DNA from: Phaeosaccion multiseriatum
Taxonomy: Eukaryota > Ochrophyta, other classes
DNA: 64,000 bases
Direction of reading: 5' to 3'
Assembly (NCBI GenBank): GCA_965112735.1
Contig: OZ218963.1
Coordinates: 310,001-374,000, forward strand
The notes under the pieces were generated by a model. It worked only from the letters and a program-made list of their open reading frames with translations. It was not told where the DNA came from and made no database searches. Shown here in pieces: positions 41,482 through 52,229 of the stretch. The translations under genes and the position numbers were made by a program. Each line of letters starts with the position of its first letter. The stretch's first letter is position 1.

Positions 41482-42272
41482 AAGAGGCGTAAATCAATCA
41501 GCATCAACGTACGACAAGCAGACAAGATAAGAAGAAAAGGCGGTTGTCATTCTTCCTGACTTACTGCAGAGGCAGTTAAAGCACCAGTTGGAGCCGTCGA
41601 GGTTCTTCCTGGCGCTGGCGACAGCACACGGGGTGCAAGCGCAGAAGGAGTATAGGCAGTTGCAGGCACCGCTGGCACACATCTGGCCGAAGCCCGTCTG
41701 CGGGGGTGGGGAGAGAGATGGGGGAGGGGGGAGAGGGGTTGAGGGGGGGGGTTGAGGCGTGGGAGGAAGGGAGGGAGGGGGGGGGCAGGGGTTAGAGGGG
41801 TAGAGGACAAGGGGGGCCTGTGGAGATTGTTGAGGTACTGCGGCGAGGAGAATACGTGTGTGTATGGAGGTCCGGAGCGAGCAGGGCCCACACTCCAAGA
41901 CGGTATGGACGAATGGCCTTGTGTCTTGTTCTCTTCTAACGGCTGACGCTGCCCTGCTGATCCCTGTCTCACCTTTCCGCACACTCATCTTCTGGGTTCA
42001 AACTGCCCATTTTTCTATAATTCTTCTGCGACCAAAGCCAACCAGCCGCCCCCCTCCCTTCTCTTCCCCCTCACATCCTCTTATTCCACCACACACACGT
42101 CCTTCTCCGGAGGATCAGCCACTCCAAGAAGAGGAAAGTAGGCCAACGGCTACCACATAAGAAGTCGTTGCTCCCCGTTCCTCACCTTCCAGACGTCAAA
42201 CGCCTGCTCCATCTCCACCACCACGGCGCCGGCATTGTGCGGATCCACCGCTCTCTGGGCTACTGCTGTCAT
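40742..42272 (-). CDS. PLAC8-type Cys-rich protein 2
   Basis: Exons 42186-42272, 41565-41697, 41340-41417 and 40742-40860 join in phases 0, 1 and 1 to give 138 residues. The sequence runs MTAVAQRAVDPHNAGAVVVE, MEQAFDVWKTGFGQMC, ACNCLYSFCACTPCAVASAR, DGSNWCFNCLCMANPVC, RNIIRESYHIEGSCVGDVF and HACPCVAWCNNTQLLGE. Motif order matches gene 1 next door (DGSNFCFN versus DGSNWCFN; REGYHLEG versus RESYHIEG), so the two are a tandem duplicate pair in the same orientation. The short C-terminus ends MMWGAK. The intron before exon 4 holds a GGA array (plus strand, 40885-40920), pyrimidine on the sense strand. Confidence 0.8.
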
Positions 42273-42610
42273 GGCTCCTCCTTTCCTCTGCTCGGGGTCA
42301 CTCTCTCGCACACTCTCGCTTTTGTTTATTTGCTGGGAGAGTTCCGGATCCGCCCAGATCGCATGATGGAGGCATACCCAGATGGAGGCATATCCACGGG
42401 TTAACGGGTTCACCCACAACATAGTAAAGAGTAAAGAAGCAAAACAAAAGCAGTAGAAGCCAGCAGCATAACAAGAAACCGTCACAGAGGGAAGGGTCGA
42501 CGAGCGATACTGATATGCAGGCAGTACACGGGTAGAGCAGCTGCGACACAGGGCTGGCAGTAGTGACAAAAACGAAGAGGGGAGGAGAAGGGAAACAGCG
42601 ACGACTTAGC
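42273..42610. promoter_or_regulatory. Bidirectional upstream region, PLAC8-type gene 2 and DNAAF11
   Basis: The start codons are 338 bp apart and diverge. No TATA box or named element was recognised. The short spacing suggests a shared promoter. Confidence 0.4.
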
Positions 42611-45600
42611 ATGCCTCACATTACCATCCCGCTCATCCGGAAGCGAGCGGAGCATAATGAAGGTGATGGCAGGAAGGAAGCGAGCTTGTCTCTTGCGTGT
42701 CCGCGTTCACGGCTGCCCTCAAGCTCACCACACCCCAACAACAACCCTCGACGTCCTGCCGCCCTACTCAACCCTTTTCAGCATCAGGCCACATTTTGCT
42801 TGCTGCTGACCCCCGTCCTCGCTACCAATATCCCACCCTCCCATCCAACACACCCGCTGTGAACACCACCCCTCCCCTCCGCCCCACATCCGACCTCAAG
42901 GCCTCATCCACACCCTGGAGGAGATCTCCCTTCACCAGGAGGAGCTGGAGAGCATCAGCGAGTGCCTGGGTAGCAACTGCCGGCATCTCAAGATCGTGTA
43001 CCTGCAGAACAACGTCATCTCAAAGATGGAGAACCTTATCCACATGAAGCAGCTGGAGTATCTCAACCTCGCCCTCAACAACATAGTCAAGATTGAGGGC
43101 CTACAGTAAGTTATTTATGCCTCAGTGTGTATGGTTGTCTGTCTCTCTCCTCTCTCTCTCCCCTCTCTCTCTCCTTCTCTCCCTTTTCTGTGCAAAGGTT
43201 TGTGTGTGTTGCTCATTGCATTGGCAATTATAGAGAATTGATTTCTTGCTTCGTCTGCTGCTGCTCTGCGGATAGGCCAGGCATCCCCCCCCCCCCCCCC
43301 CACACACACGCACACATCCTCCGTTGACATGGACAGGGCAGGGGGACTGCGAAATCTTGTTCCTCAAGAATACCCCCCCCCCCCCCCCCACCGCATATAT
43401 ATATATATACTCCCTCCCTCCCTCCCTCCCTCCAGGTCGTGCGAGTTCCTGAACAAGTTGGACATGACTGTGAACTTTGTTGACTTGGACGAGCTCGAGG
43501 CCAGCATGTTGCACCTCCAGGACAGGTGAGCGGGTGGTGAGCGGGTGGTTGCATTCCCCCCCGGTTCTATGTTCACACACAACAGCTGACGCTCCCTCGT
43601 GCGGCCTGATGCTGACTGATGCTGACTGATGCTGACTGATGCTGGCTGAATGCAGGCTCCACTTGCGAGAGCTGTACATGCTCGGAAACCCATGCGTGGA
43701 GTGGGGGGGCTGCACCGACTTCATCATCGCCACCCTCCCGCAGCTACAGTAAGTCAGTGAGTCAGTCAGTCATACAGCAGTTGGTGATACAGCAGCAGCA
43801 GCCGTTGGTCACACCGCAGTTGGTTACAGCAGTTGGTGGTACAGACAGAGCCTCGACCTCATCTCCACCCACCCACTGACTGGCTGAGCGACTGCCTGAC
43901 TGACTGACTCATCAACCAACCATTCCCACTTGCCTACTTATCCTCTGACTCATGCAGGATGTTGGATGGGAAGGAGATTAGCAGGAGTATGCGCATCGTG
44001 GCGGACCGTAAGCTTCCATCGCTCAGGACAGAGCTTCGGAAGCAAGCGAAGAAGGTGGTGGAGCGAAAGAAGAGAGAGGAGGAGGAGAAGGAGCTAAAGC
44101 GCCAGGAGCGGCGCAGAGAGAGGAGGGAGGAGAAGCAGAAGGAGAAGGAGCGGCTGAGGAGCCTGAGGAGCGGGAGGAGGAGGAGAAAGGCGGGGGGAGG
44201 GGGCTCCTCAACAGATGGCGACGGCGAGGAGGTGCTCACTGTGGAGGAGTACAATACCTTAATGGATGAGGAGGATGGGGCGGTGGCCGACGTTGATGAA
44301 GAGGATGATGACTGGGAGGATGCGGCGGACTACAAGAGTACTACAGATGACGACGACGATGATGACGCGTTGGATGAGGAGGACGACAAGATCGGGGATG
44401 AGGAGATGACCAAGCACACGCCAGAGGCACGCAAGGCCATTTATAAGGAAATCGCAGAGCAGAAGAAGGAGAAGGTGAGGAGGGGAAGGAGGAGGGGAAG
44501 CGCGTCGTATGCCTGACCAGTTATCTCCCAAGCATATGTCCTGCTTGTATCTGGTGCCATCTGTTGTGTGGATGCCTGACACACCTGCTGAATCTCTCTT
44601 GTGGTGTTTGCCATCTACTGCCATCTCGGGTGCCGTAATGCCTGGTGTCAGGAGGACCGCCAGACCGAGATGGCCCCTAAGCAGCGCAATTATGAAGCCG
44701 AACAGGAGGAGGCCGTCAAGCGGGCCAAAGAGAGGGAGGCAGACGGGGTGGTCAGGCAGTGCAATGAAGGTGCGTGGGTGCGTGCGTGCGTGGGTGCGTG
44801 GGTGCGTGGGTGCGTGGGTGCGTGGGTGGGGGGAGAGGAGTGTGTGTGTCGGCCTTGCAGGTCCGCAAATGCACAGCGTGGCGTGTGTGTGAGCGCGCTT
44901 ATGCTTGAATCCTTTCACCTTGACGCCCACCCTCCCTCCCTCCCTCCCTCTCTCCCTCCCTCCCCCCATCTACTGCCATCCCTTCCTCTCAGGCAAGTGG
45001 GACTTCTCCTTCGATGAGGAATCCGAGCCGGGATTTGTGGTGCTTGACGTTTCTCTCGCAAAGTTCTTGGACTCTTCCCTCATCGATCTTGATGTGCACC
45101 CCACATTCGTCACACTGGTCATCAAGAGCAAGGTATGCAAGCGAGAGAGTTGGTGGTACAAACAAACTAGAGGCAACACGCACGGGCACGGGGCAGAGGA
45201 GAGCACAAATATATGGGCAGAATGGAGCAGGGCAGAGGAGAAGCCTCCTCCCCTCTCTTCCTCTCTCTCTTCTCTCTCACTCTCTCTCTCACTCTCTCTC
45301 CCCCCTCTCTTCTCTCTCTACCTGTCTCCCTCCCTCGCTCCCTCCCCCTCTCTTCTCTCTCCTCCTCTCCCTCCCTCTCCCCCTCCCTCTCTCCCGCTCT
45401 CCATTCCCCTCTCTTCTCTCCTTCCCTCCTTCCCTCTCTTCTCTCTCCCTCCCTCCCTCGCGCCCCCCCTCCCTCCCTCTCTCTTCTCTCCCTCTCTCCC
45501 TCCCTCTCTCTCTCCTCCCCTCCCCCCCACCCCCCCCCTCTCTCTCTCCTCTCCCTCTTTCTCTCTGCCCCCCCCCCCTACCGGGCGTCCCTCTCTTTGG

Positions 45601-46457
45601 TGTACCCCCCACCACCACGGAAGGTTCTGCGACTGGTTCTGCCTGTGGAGGTCAAGGCCGAAGAGAGCAAAGCGCAACGCAGCAAGACCACGGGGCATCT
45701 CCTCGTCATCATGCCCAAGGTCGACCCCAAGCAGGTAAGTGGGTGCACTTGGGGTAAGTGGGTGCACTTGGGGGGGGGGGGGGGAGTGGGTGGGTCCACT
45801 GAGGTAGGGCACTTCGGCACTGTGCTAGATGGGTTGAATTGAAGGTCTTGGTTTCCGAGTCGGGTGGGTGGGTGGGTTGAGAGCTTAGGGGGGCTCGTTA
45901 CATACGTAGGTACGTACGTATCGAGTGCAGGAAGGAAGGCCCACGTCACTAGTCAGTCCTATGGGTCGGTCCGTGCTCCTCCCTCTGTGGCAGTCCTATG
46001 GGTCAGTCTTATGCTCCCCCCCTCCCTCTCTCGCTTCATCTCTCTCTCTCCCTCCCTCTCCTCCTTTTTTTTTTTTTTTTTTTTTTTGTTCTTTCTTTCT
46101 TTCTTATTTTTGGCGTGCGTGGGTGCGTGCGTGCCTCTCCCCCACAGAGCCTCGGCCTCAGCGCCACCGCCGCTGCCAAGCGAGCGCCCGGGGGGGGGAA
46201 GAGTCGCACTACTCGGAAAAGCCCCCCGGGGACGGGCTCCACCCCGGGAGCCTCCTCCCTGTCCGGCCTCATGATGATGGAGGCTGCCAAAGCGGCGGAG
46301 GAGGTGAGAGAGAGAGAGAGAACATGGAGTCAACCTACGCATACGTAAACATACGCATACGTAAACATTATGTGGGAGAGGGCCATACACACTCTTTGTT
46401 GACTTACTCCCTTGCTGTCTCTGCCCTTTCGCTCTCTCTCCGTCGCCCTCTCTCTCT

Positions 46458-46508
<51 letters not shown>

Positions 46509-46624
46509 CCTCTTTCTCTTTTCTCTCTCCTCTCTCGCTCTCTCCATCTCTCTTTCTCTCTCTCTCCCTCCCTCTCCCTCTCTCTCTCTTTCTCTTTTCT
46601 CTCTCCTCTCTCGCTCTCTCTTTC

Positions 46625-46658
<34 letters not shown>

Positions 46659-47504
46659 CCCGTGCTGCTGTCCGCTGGTCAGGCCAAGGCAGCGGCAGCA
46701 GGAGGCGGAGAGGGAAGCACCACCCCCTCCCAGGCCGTGTCCATCCAGAACATCGTCAAGGCTGGCGACGCTGGGCCTGATTGTACCACCAACATCCCCT
46801 CCGCGGAGACGCTCAAGGGCGGCAGAGGTTTGGTACAGGAGGTGGAGAAGGGCAGCAGCAGCAGCAGCAGCAGTCATATGGGCAACAGCAGCAGTCCTGA
46901 CACCAGCAGAAGGAGGGAAGAGGCGGTGAGCGTTACACAGACAGGGACAGCAGCGGGAGGTCCCACGGTGCGAGAGCAACCTCACTCCGACGGACAAGGG
47001 GAGAGAGGCGCCAGGTGTACCGGAGGACCAGCAGCAGCAGCAGCAGCAGTTGGTGATACAGTAGCAGCAGTTACAACAGCCGAGCCTGCCCCAAGCCTGT
47101 CGTCAGGAGCAGCCCCAGAGGGGACCATGGAGGCCCACCAAGAAGCGGCAGGAGTAGCAGTTGGTGATACAGCAGCGGCCCTCCCTGCCTCGGCCTCTAC
47201 AACTTCTCACGGAGCTTGTCCGACCGCGCTCCCAGAGCCCCCTCGGGTCGTTCTCTCGGGAGCAGTGTCGCCCCCCCCCCCACCCCCTGTGCGGCAGAGC
47301 GTAGCGGCTGAGCAACGAGGAGCGGTTGCTGATGCAACAGTTGGTGATACGGCGGCAGCAGAAGCAGCAGCAGCGGAAGCCAAAACAGTTGTAGAAGCCA
47401 AAGCAGCGACAGAATCAGTTGGTGGTAGAGCAGTTGGGGGTACAGCAGTGCAGCCCGCCAGCACAGACGAGAGTCCGTGCACAGACTACGAGGAGCTGGA
47501 CTGA
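42611..47504 (+). CDS. DNAAF11: DNAAF11 (LRRC6/tilB) homologue, dynein arm assembly factor, 10 exons
   Basis: Exons 42611-42662, 42901-43105, 43436-43525, 43656-43748, 43958-44474, 44652-44769, 44993-45132, 45624-45734, 46148-46303 and 46683-47504 keep phase and give 767 residues. The N-terminus ([12 protein letters not shown]), leucine-rich repeats ([48 protein letters not shown]) and LRR cap ([26 protein letters not shown]) follow tilB/LRRC6 throughout. A basic coiled coil and acidic stretch come next. The CS/p23-like domain follows: [46 protein letters not shown] and [16 protein letters not shown]. The family acts in the cytoplasm with R2TP-like co-chaperones to pre-assemble ciliary dynein arms. 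The last exon is a long Ala-rich tail with four in-frame copies of the dispersed motif ([31 protein letters not shown]). Confidence 0.95.
45245..45600. repeat. CT-rich tract in DNAAF11 intron 7
   Basis: About 350 bp of CTCT/CCCT on the sense strand, ending about 25 nt before the 3' splice site at 45623. Confidence 0.9.
46424..46660. repeat. (CT)n tract in DNAAF11 intron 9
   Basis: About 235 bp of CTCTCT with TTTCTC interruptions on the sense strand, ending 22 nt before the last exon. Confidence 0.9.
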
Positions 47505-48204
47505 TAAAAAGAATGGACATGACGTTTGTTTTTTCCTTGGTTGTTCTTCAAACAGAGAGAGGAATGAGTTGAGCCAAGGGCACGGCCTTCAGCAGAGGCG
47601 CTACCGCGCTGTGGCATACACGGCAGCAGTTGGTGATACGGCAGCCGATCAGCCGAAGCAAGCAATAAGCCCTTCTCGTTGCGGGGTGGCAGCGCAGTGT
47701 GCTCGCTCCTTCCTACACCGGGCGGGCCCTGCCTGCTTTCCTCTCCATTAGGTGCAGTCGCTTGCTTTAGGACAGTCAGCGAGGAGCCAGGAAAGATAAG
47801 ACTTGTAGGAATACAGTTTAGTGTTATTACTTCACAGCGCCAAGAAAAAGACAAAAAAGACAAGGTTGTGAGGCTTTCCTCGATGAGGTTCGCTCCAAGC
47901 AAGCAACTCGCTCCAAGCAACCACATTAGTGTAACAAACGCTTGTACTGGTAGCTACAGCATACAGCGGCCGGCATCTCCAGGAGCCAACGACTATAACT
48001 CCCTGTGCTGACGAACGACTGTTACTCCCTGTGCTGACGAACGACTGGAACTCCCTGTGCTGTGCTGTGCTGCTGTGTTTGCGTCTAGCGAGTACCTCCT
48101 TTACTCTGCGAGGCCCTCGAGAGAGGCCTGTGGATGATGAACATGTGTATCTGGTATCTGTGACATCACTGACTTACTAAGATCACTCACACTCCCACAC
48201 CCAC
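47505..48204. other. 3' flank of DNAAF11
   Basis: This region includes another GCAGCAGTTGGTGATACGGCAG copy at ~47623 and a tandem ACTCCCTGTGCTGACGAACG (~48000-48060). No gene was seen. Confidence 0.5.
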
Positions 48205-48591
48205 TTACAGCTTTGTGGCACCGGGAACTCGCTCCACCTCATTCGAAAATGTTGAAGCAATTCCTTGGAAGCGGTCATCCCACGAGCCGTAGAGAAAGCC
48301 GTAGACCTGATACGTGCCCGGCGTGGTGGTGGGATAATCCCTCGCACCAGACAGGGTGACGCTAAGGCCGTTACGATAGACGTAGTACGCATTCGCCCCG
48401 GGGACGGCACTCCACGTTAGGCCATTGCTGTTGGCACTCAGGATCGGCCTGGCAAGCAGCTGGACCCAATTCGAAGAGCTTGACTCTTTAGCGGAGGAGT
48501 ATGTTGATCCGTCGGAGTAGGCGTCCTTAAAGGCAATGACGTTGAACGTGCCCCCCTCATCGGTGTCGTTGACCGGCGCCAGCCGGCCTGA
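48205..48591 (-). other. Orphan open frame, fibronectin-III-like, no start codon
   Basis: The minus strand is open from just after a TAA at 48594 to a TAA at 48205 without any Met near the start. The translation reads VNDTDEGGTFNVIAFKDAYS, then LSANSNGLTWSAVPGANAYY, VYRNGLSVTLSG, YPTTTPGTYQVYGFLYGSWD and TFSNEVERVPGATKL. The L-T-W-x-A-V-P-G-A-x-x-Y-x-V-Y-R-N-G pattern is typical of FN3-type beta sandwiches. A possible acceptor (TAATCAG) precedes it and GTAAGT overlaps the stop, so it may be one internal exon of a gene whose other exons I cannot see, or a captured gene fragment. Codon-level coherence over 120 residues argues against chance. Confidence 0.45.
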
Positions 48592-48675
48592 TTACTGATT
48601 ATGACCGGCACTGGCCGGCCTGATTACTGACTATTGGCGCCAGCCGGCCTGATTACTGATTATGGCCGGCGCACA
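48573..48675. repeat. 37-bp GC-rich tandem repeat, about 3 copies
   Basis: Units of the form GGCGCCAGCCGGCCTGATTA followed by CTGATTATGACC. Each unit contains self-complementary GGCGCC and CCGGCC cores. The array borders the upstream end of the FN3-like open frame. Confidence 0.8.
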
Positions 48676-49557
48676 CTGTAACCTTGTCCAGGGCCGACAA
48701 CATTACCGTATACCCCCTTGTCAATCCTTGAAGATAGCCTCTGTGGTCAGTTAGCTAAGTAGCAGTTTCTGACCATCAGTTCGATGTAGTCTTGCCCACT
48801 CGTTGGAGTACGTAGGGTACCTTGTCTGGCTGTCCTCGCTCCTTCATCGTCGGCCATATACAGCCACCTGCTTGCTTTGTTTGGTATCGCTCGACTTTGG
48901 TCCGCACGAGGTCTTGCTTGCCCAGCTCTCTTGTGCAGCAATTTCAACAAAGGGCTAGAGACGCCTTTAGTAATCAGCGTGTGGTCTTGCCCAGCCAGCT
49001 CGATCCTGGCGTTGTGGGGGAGGGGTGGCGGGGTCACCCATGGGAGGTCACAAAGAGAGAGAGAGAGGAGGGGGAGAGAGAGGAGGAGAGAGAGAGAGTG
49101 TGTGTGTGAGAGAGAGAGTGTGTGTGTGTGAGAGAGAGAGAGCGAGAGAGAGAGAAAGGCCGCGGAACCCAAGAGTGGACTCCCGTTGGTACCTGCTCGT
49201 GTGCGGGTGACGCCTGGTCGACCCCCCACGTGGCTGCTATCGACCACGTCCTCGATAGCAGATAGCACGTGGGGCTTCGAGCCTGGTGCCCTCCTCCTCG
49301 CTCTTCGGCCCCAGGCGAGGTTTCTGTGGCCCCCGATAAGCACAAGCCAGCGGCGGCCTGCGGCCGAAAGCAAGAAGCCCAGGGGCTGGCCTGCAGCAGC
49401 CAGAAGCCTGCAGGAAAGTAGCGAGAAGCCCGGTTGGGGACCGACGCTCTCATTGACTTTCGATCCTGTCCAGCACCCAGCCACTCGTCCTATTCTCATC
49501 CCCCTCCTCTTCCTTCCCCCCGGGCCCCTCGCTCTCCTCCTCGTGCTAGTCCGTGGC
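48676..49557. other. Spacer 3' of centrin, no confident gene
   Basis: It contains a GA/GT tract (49060-49160) and a strong hairpin (49216-49282). A minus-strand frame beginning MADDEGARTARQGTL (48857) has no recognisable homology. I do not call a gene. Confidence 0.45.
49216..49282. repeat. Long imperfect hairpin
   Basis: CCCCACGTG (49224-49232) pairs with CACGTGGGG (49266-49274). CTGCTATCGA pairs with TCGATAGCAG around a CCACGTCC loop. The stem extends outward through GGTCGA and TTCGAGCC with small bulges. It lies 3' of the centrin gene and could be a terminator-like RNA structure, a small RNA precursor or a foldback element. Confidence 0.75.
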
Positions 49558-52094
49558 TCACTCTTCGTCACTGTCCTCCTCCTCGCTCTCATCCGAGCTG
49601 ATGTCGTCCACCGCGTCTCCCCTTCCCATGCGTACAACCCTCAGGAACTCCGCCTGATCAAGAGCGGAGTCTCCGTCCCTATCCGCCTCGTCCAGCATCT
49701 CCTGCACACACAGCCAGAGCAGTTGGTGATACAGATCAGCAGAACACAACTAAGGATAGTAGAGGACTAAAGTTAGAGCTGCGCACTCTATTTCCAGCTT
49801 TCGAAAGCCTCCTCCTCCTCCCCCCCCCTCCCGGAGGAAGATCCCCTCTCCTACTCTATGCTCTGGCCCCATATGTGTATACCCCTGTGTTGTGCCCATA
49901 TGCCTGACCTGCAGTTCCTCGTCCGGAATGTCCTCCCCCAGCTCCAGGGCCACACGTCTCAAGTCGAGGAAGCTGATCTTGCCTGTGCCTGGGCCGGGAG
50001 GAGCAGGCGTTGGTGTGAAACAGGAGCGAGAAGGATGAGTGTCGCCACAGAGAGGCAAACGGGTCAGAGTGTGAGTAAGCGTGCGTGCAGTGAGTCCCAT
50101 GTTTAAGACGACGACGACGACGACGAGGAGGAGGAGGAGGAGGAGGAGGAGGAGGAGGAGGAGGAGGAGGAGGAGGTGGTGGAGGAGGAGGAGGAGGAGG
50201 AGGAGGAGGAGGAGGAGGAGGAGGAGGAGGAGGAGGTGGAGGAGGAGGAGGAGGAGGAGGAGGAGGAGGAGGAGGAGGAGGAGGAGGAGGAGGAGGAGGA
50301 GGAGGAGGAGGAGGAGGAGGAGGAGGAGGAGGAGGAGGAGGAGGAGGAGGAGGAGGAGGAGGAGGAGGAGGAGGAGGAGGAGGAGGAGGAGGAGGAGGAG
50401 GTGGAGGAGGAGGGGGCTGGGGCTCCGAATCGACGTACCGCTCTCGTCGAACAGGTCAAAGGCGCCCTCCAGCTTCTACAGAGGACAGACGGACGGAAAA
50501 CACGAGTGAGGGGAAGGATGCGCATTGAAATGCATGCACAAGTCAGAGAATGGAGAGCTGCGCTTGGTGAGCAGCGCTCGGCAGGGCAGGAAGGCAAAGG
50601 CGAGGGAGGGAGGGTGGGGAAGTGCAAGGAGCGAGGGTGCCAGGAGGATGGCAGTGGATGGGGCAGGAGCAAAAGGAGGGTGGGACGGGAGATGGAGGAA
50701 GGGCGCCATGTCCGGGACTACCATGCTGTATCTCGTGCTGTGTCCCCACCCCCTCCCTTTCCCTCATCTCCTCATCTGCTGCCATCCCTCATCTCCTCAT
50801 CTGCTGCCATCCCTCATCTCCTCATCTGCTGCCATCCCTCATCTCCTCATCTGCTGCCGTCCCTCAAATCTCCTCCCTCCCTCACCGCATCTGTGTCTCT
50901 GTGCGCAACGTGTGGTCGCGCGATGTGTGTGAACTCATCCAAAGTGAGGCCCTCCGTTGCGGGTGACTTGCCCACCGACACCATCATCTTCGCTACCTGC
51001 CGCGGGTGAAGGGCCAAGGGCCAGGGGTTAATATGTCAATGATGTGCAAGGGACGAGGGCTGAGGATCATCAGCATAGGGGTGAGGGGTGAGGTGTGAGG
51101 AGTGAGGGGTGAGGGGTGAGGGGTGAGGGATCAATGGGTCAATGACGTGCGAGAGATGAGTAGGGAGGAACGATGGGAAGGTACGGGGCGAGGAGCGGGG
51201 CGGGGAGCGAAGGGTAAGGAGTGAGGGGTCAATGAGCGAGGTGAGGGGTGAGGGGCTGTGCTGGGAAGGATGCATGGAGCCTCTTTAAGTGGCTTCATCT
51301 TCTCTTGTCCCTCCGTTGTCTGATCTTAGCTCCAACTCCTCGCTCTCAACTCTCCACACTCCTGCCTTTCCCCGTCTCTGTGTCTGTCTCTTTTCTCTCC
51401 CTCCTCTGTCTCCTTCTTCCTCTCTCTCTCTCTTTCTCCTGCTCTCCATCTTCTCCCCTCTCTCGCTCACCTCTTGCTTCTTGACGGTAATACCCAACGC
51501 CCTGAAGGCCATCTTTATTTGCCTCAGAGACAGCACGTCAGCAGCGTCCATGTCGAACAAGGTAAAGGCCTCCCGCATTTCTGCCACCTCCTCCGGCCCA
51601 AGGCTGAGGGCCTCATTCCTGCTGCCCCCGTCACCAACCGACGCGGAGAAGCCAGCGCTGAAGCCTCCTCCCGACAGGACACTGTTGCCATAGTACCACA
51701 TTGGACAGCACCGTACAGTGTTTGTTTGCAGTACGGTGATGGGAAAAGGAGGCAAGCGGTCGTAAAAGATCTTTAGCTACTATGGCTGGGCGCTTTGTTG
51801 TCTCCTCTCCTCTCATCACGAGCTGAGCTCCTCGAGAGCTGGCTGAGCAATCTCCGAGAATCTCCTCCTCCCTCCAACTCACCTCGAGCCGTGACGGCTT
51901 TCCGATGCGCGGCTTTCCGATGCGCTCTCCAGTGCGCCCGTGCTGCTGCTGGTGACCACCACAGCAGGAGCAATCTCGTCCTTTAAGTCCGTATTCGTGC
52001 CGTCAATGCTTTTGCGAGCGTCAAACTGGCTGAACTTCCCTCCCGTCTGTGCTGCTGCAATGGCCAACACACTCGACTTCCGCGGCTGGCTCAT
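49558..52094 (-). CDS. Centrin (caltractin)-like EF-hand protein with N-terminal extension
   Basis: Exons 51883-52094, 51471-51681, 50886-50996, 50439-50475, 49909-49988 and 49558-49701 join in phases 2, 0, 0, 1 and 0 to give 264 residues. The first ~100 residues are a Ser/Ala-rich extension (MSQPRKSSVLAIAAAQTGGK). The EF-hand body begins PEEVAEMREAFTLFDMDAAD with a degenerate loop 1. Loop 2 is also degenerate (ATEGLTLDEF). Loop 3 (FDLFDESGTGKISFLDLRRV) and loop 4 (LDEADRDGDSALDQAEFLRV) keep the calcium ligands and centrin spacing. ELGEDIPDEELQEMLDEADR is the centrin signature region. The tail is acidic (SSDESEEEDSDEE). Centrins act at basal bodies, centrioles and in nuclear processes. The gene is divergent from the neighbour at 52230. 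Confidence 0.88.
50119..50410. repeat. (GGA)n array of ~95 units in a centrin intron
   Basis: GAG repeats on the plus strand with a few GGT interruptions, so TCC on the centrin sense strand, in the intron between the third- and second-last exons. Frames through it give Glu, Arg or Ser runs and are not genes. Confidence 0.95.
50748..50884. repeat. 27-bp tandem repeat with CATCTGCTGCCATCCCTC, 4 copies
   Basis: The unit CTCATCTGCTGCCATCCCTC plus ATCTC is repeated four times near the 5' splice site of centrin intron 3. On the sense strand this is GGGATGGCAGCAGATG, a variant of the dispersed GATGGCAGTGGATG motif. Confidence 0.85.
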
Positions 52095-52229
52095 CTTTTT
52101 TGTAATCTTCCCCTCCTTGTCACTCTCACCTCAAAAGTCGTTACTTTTCATGAGCTGCTTGTCCGACGACAGCTGCTTCTCCTTCTGCTTTGGCGTGGGA
52201 GTCCCGCCAGAACAAAGTCGTCCATCATC
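52095..52229. promoter_or_regulatory. 135-bp bidirectional upstream region, centrin and unknown gene
   Basis: The two ATGs are only 135 bp apart and diverge, so the promoters must overlap. No defined element was recognised. Confidence 0.45.
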
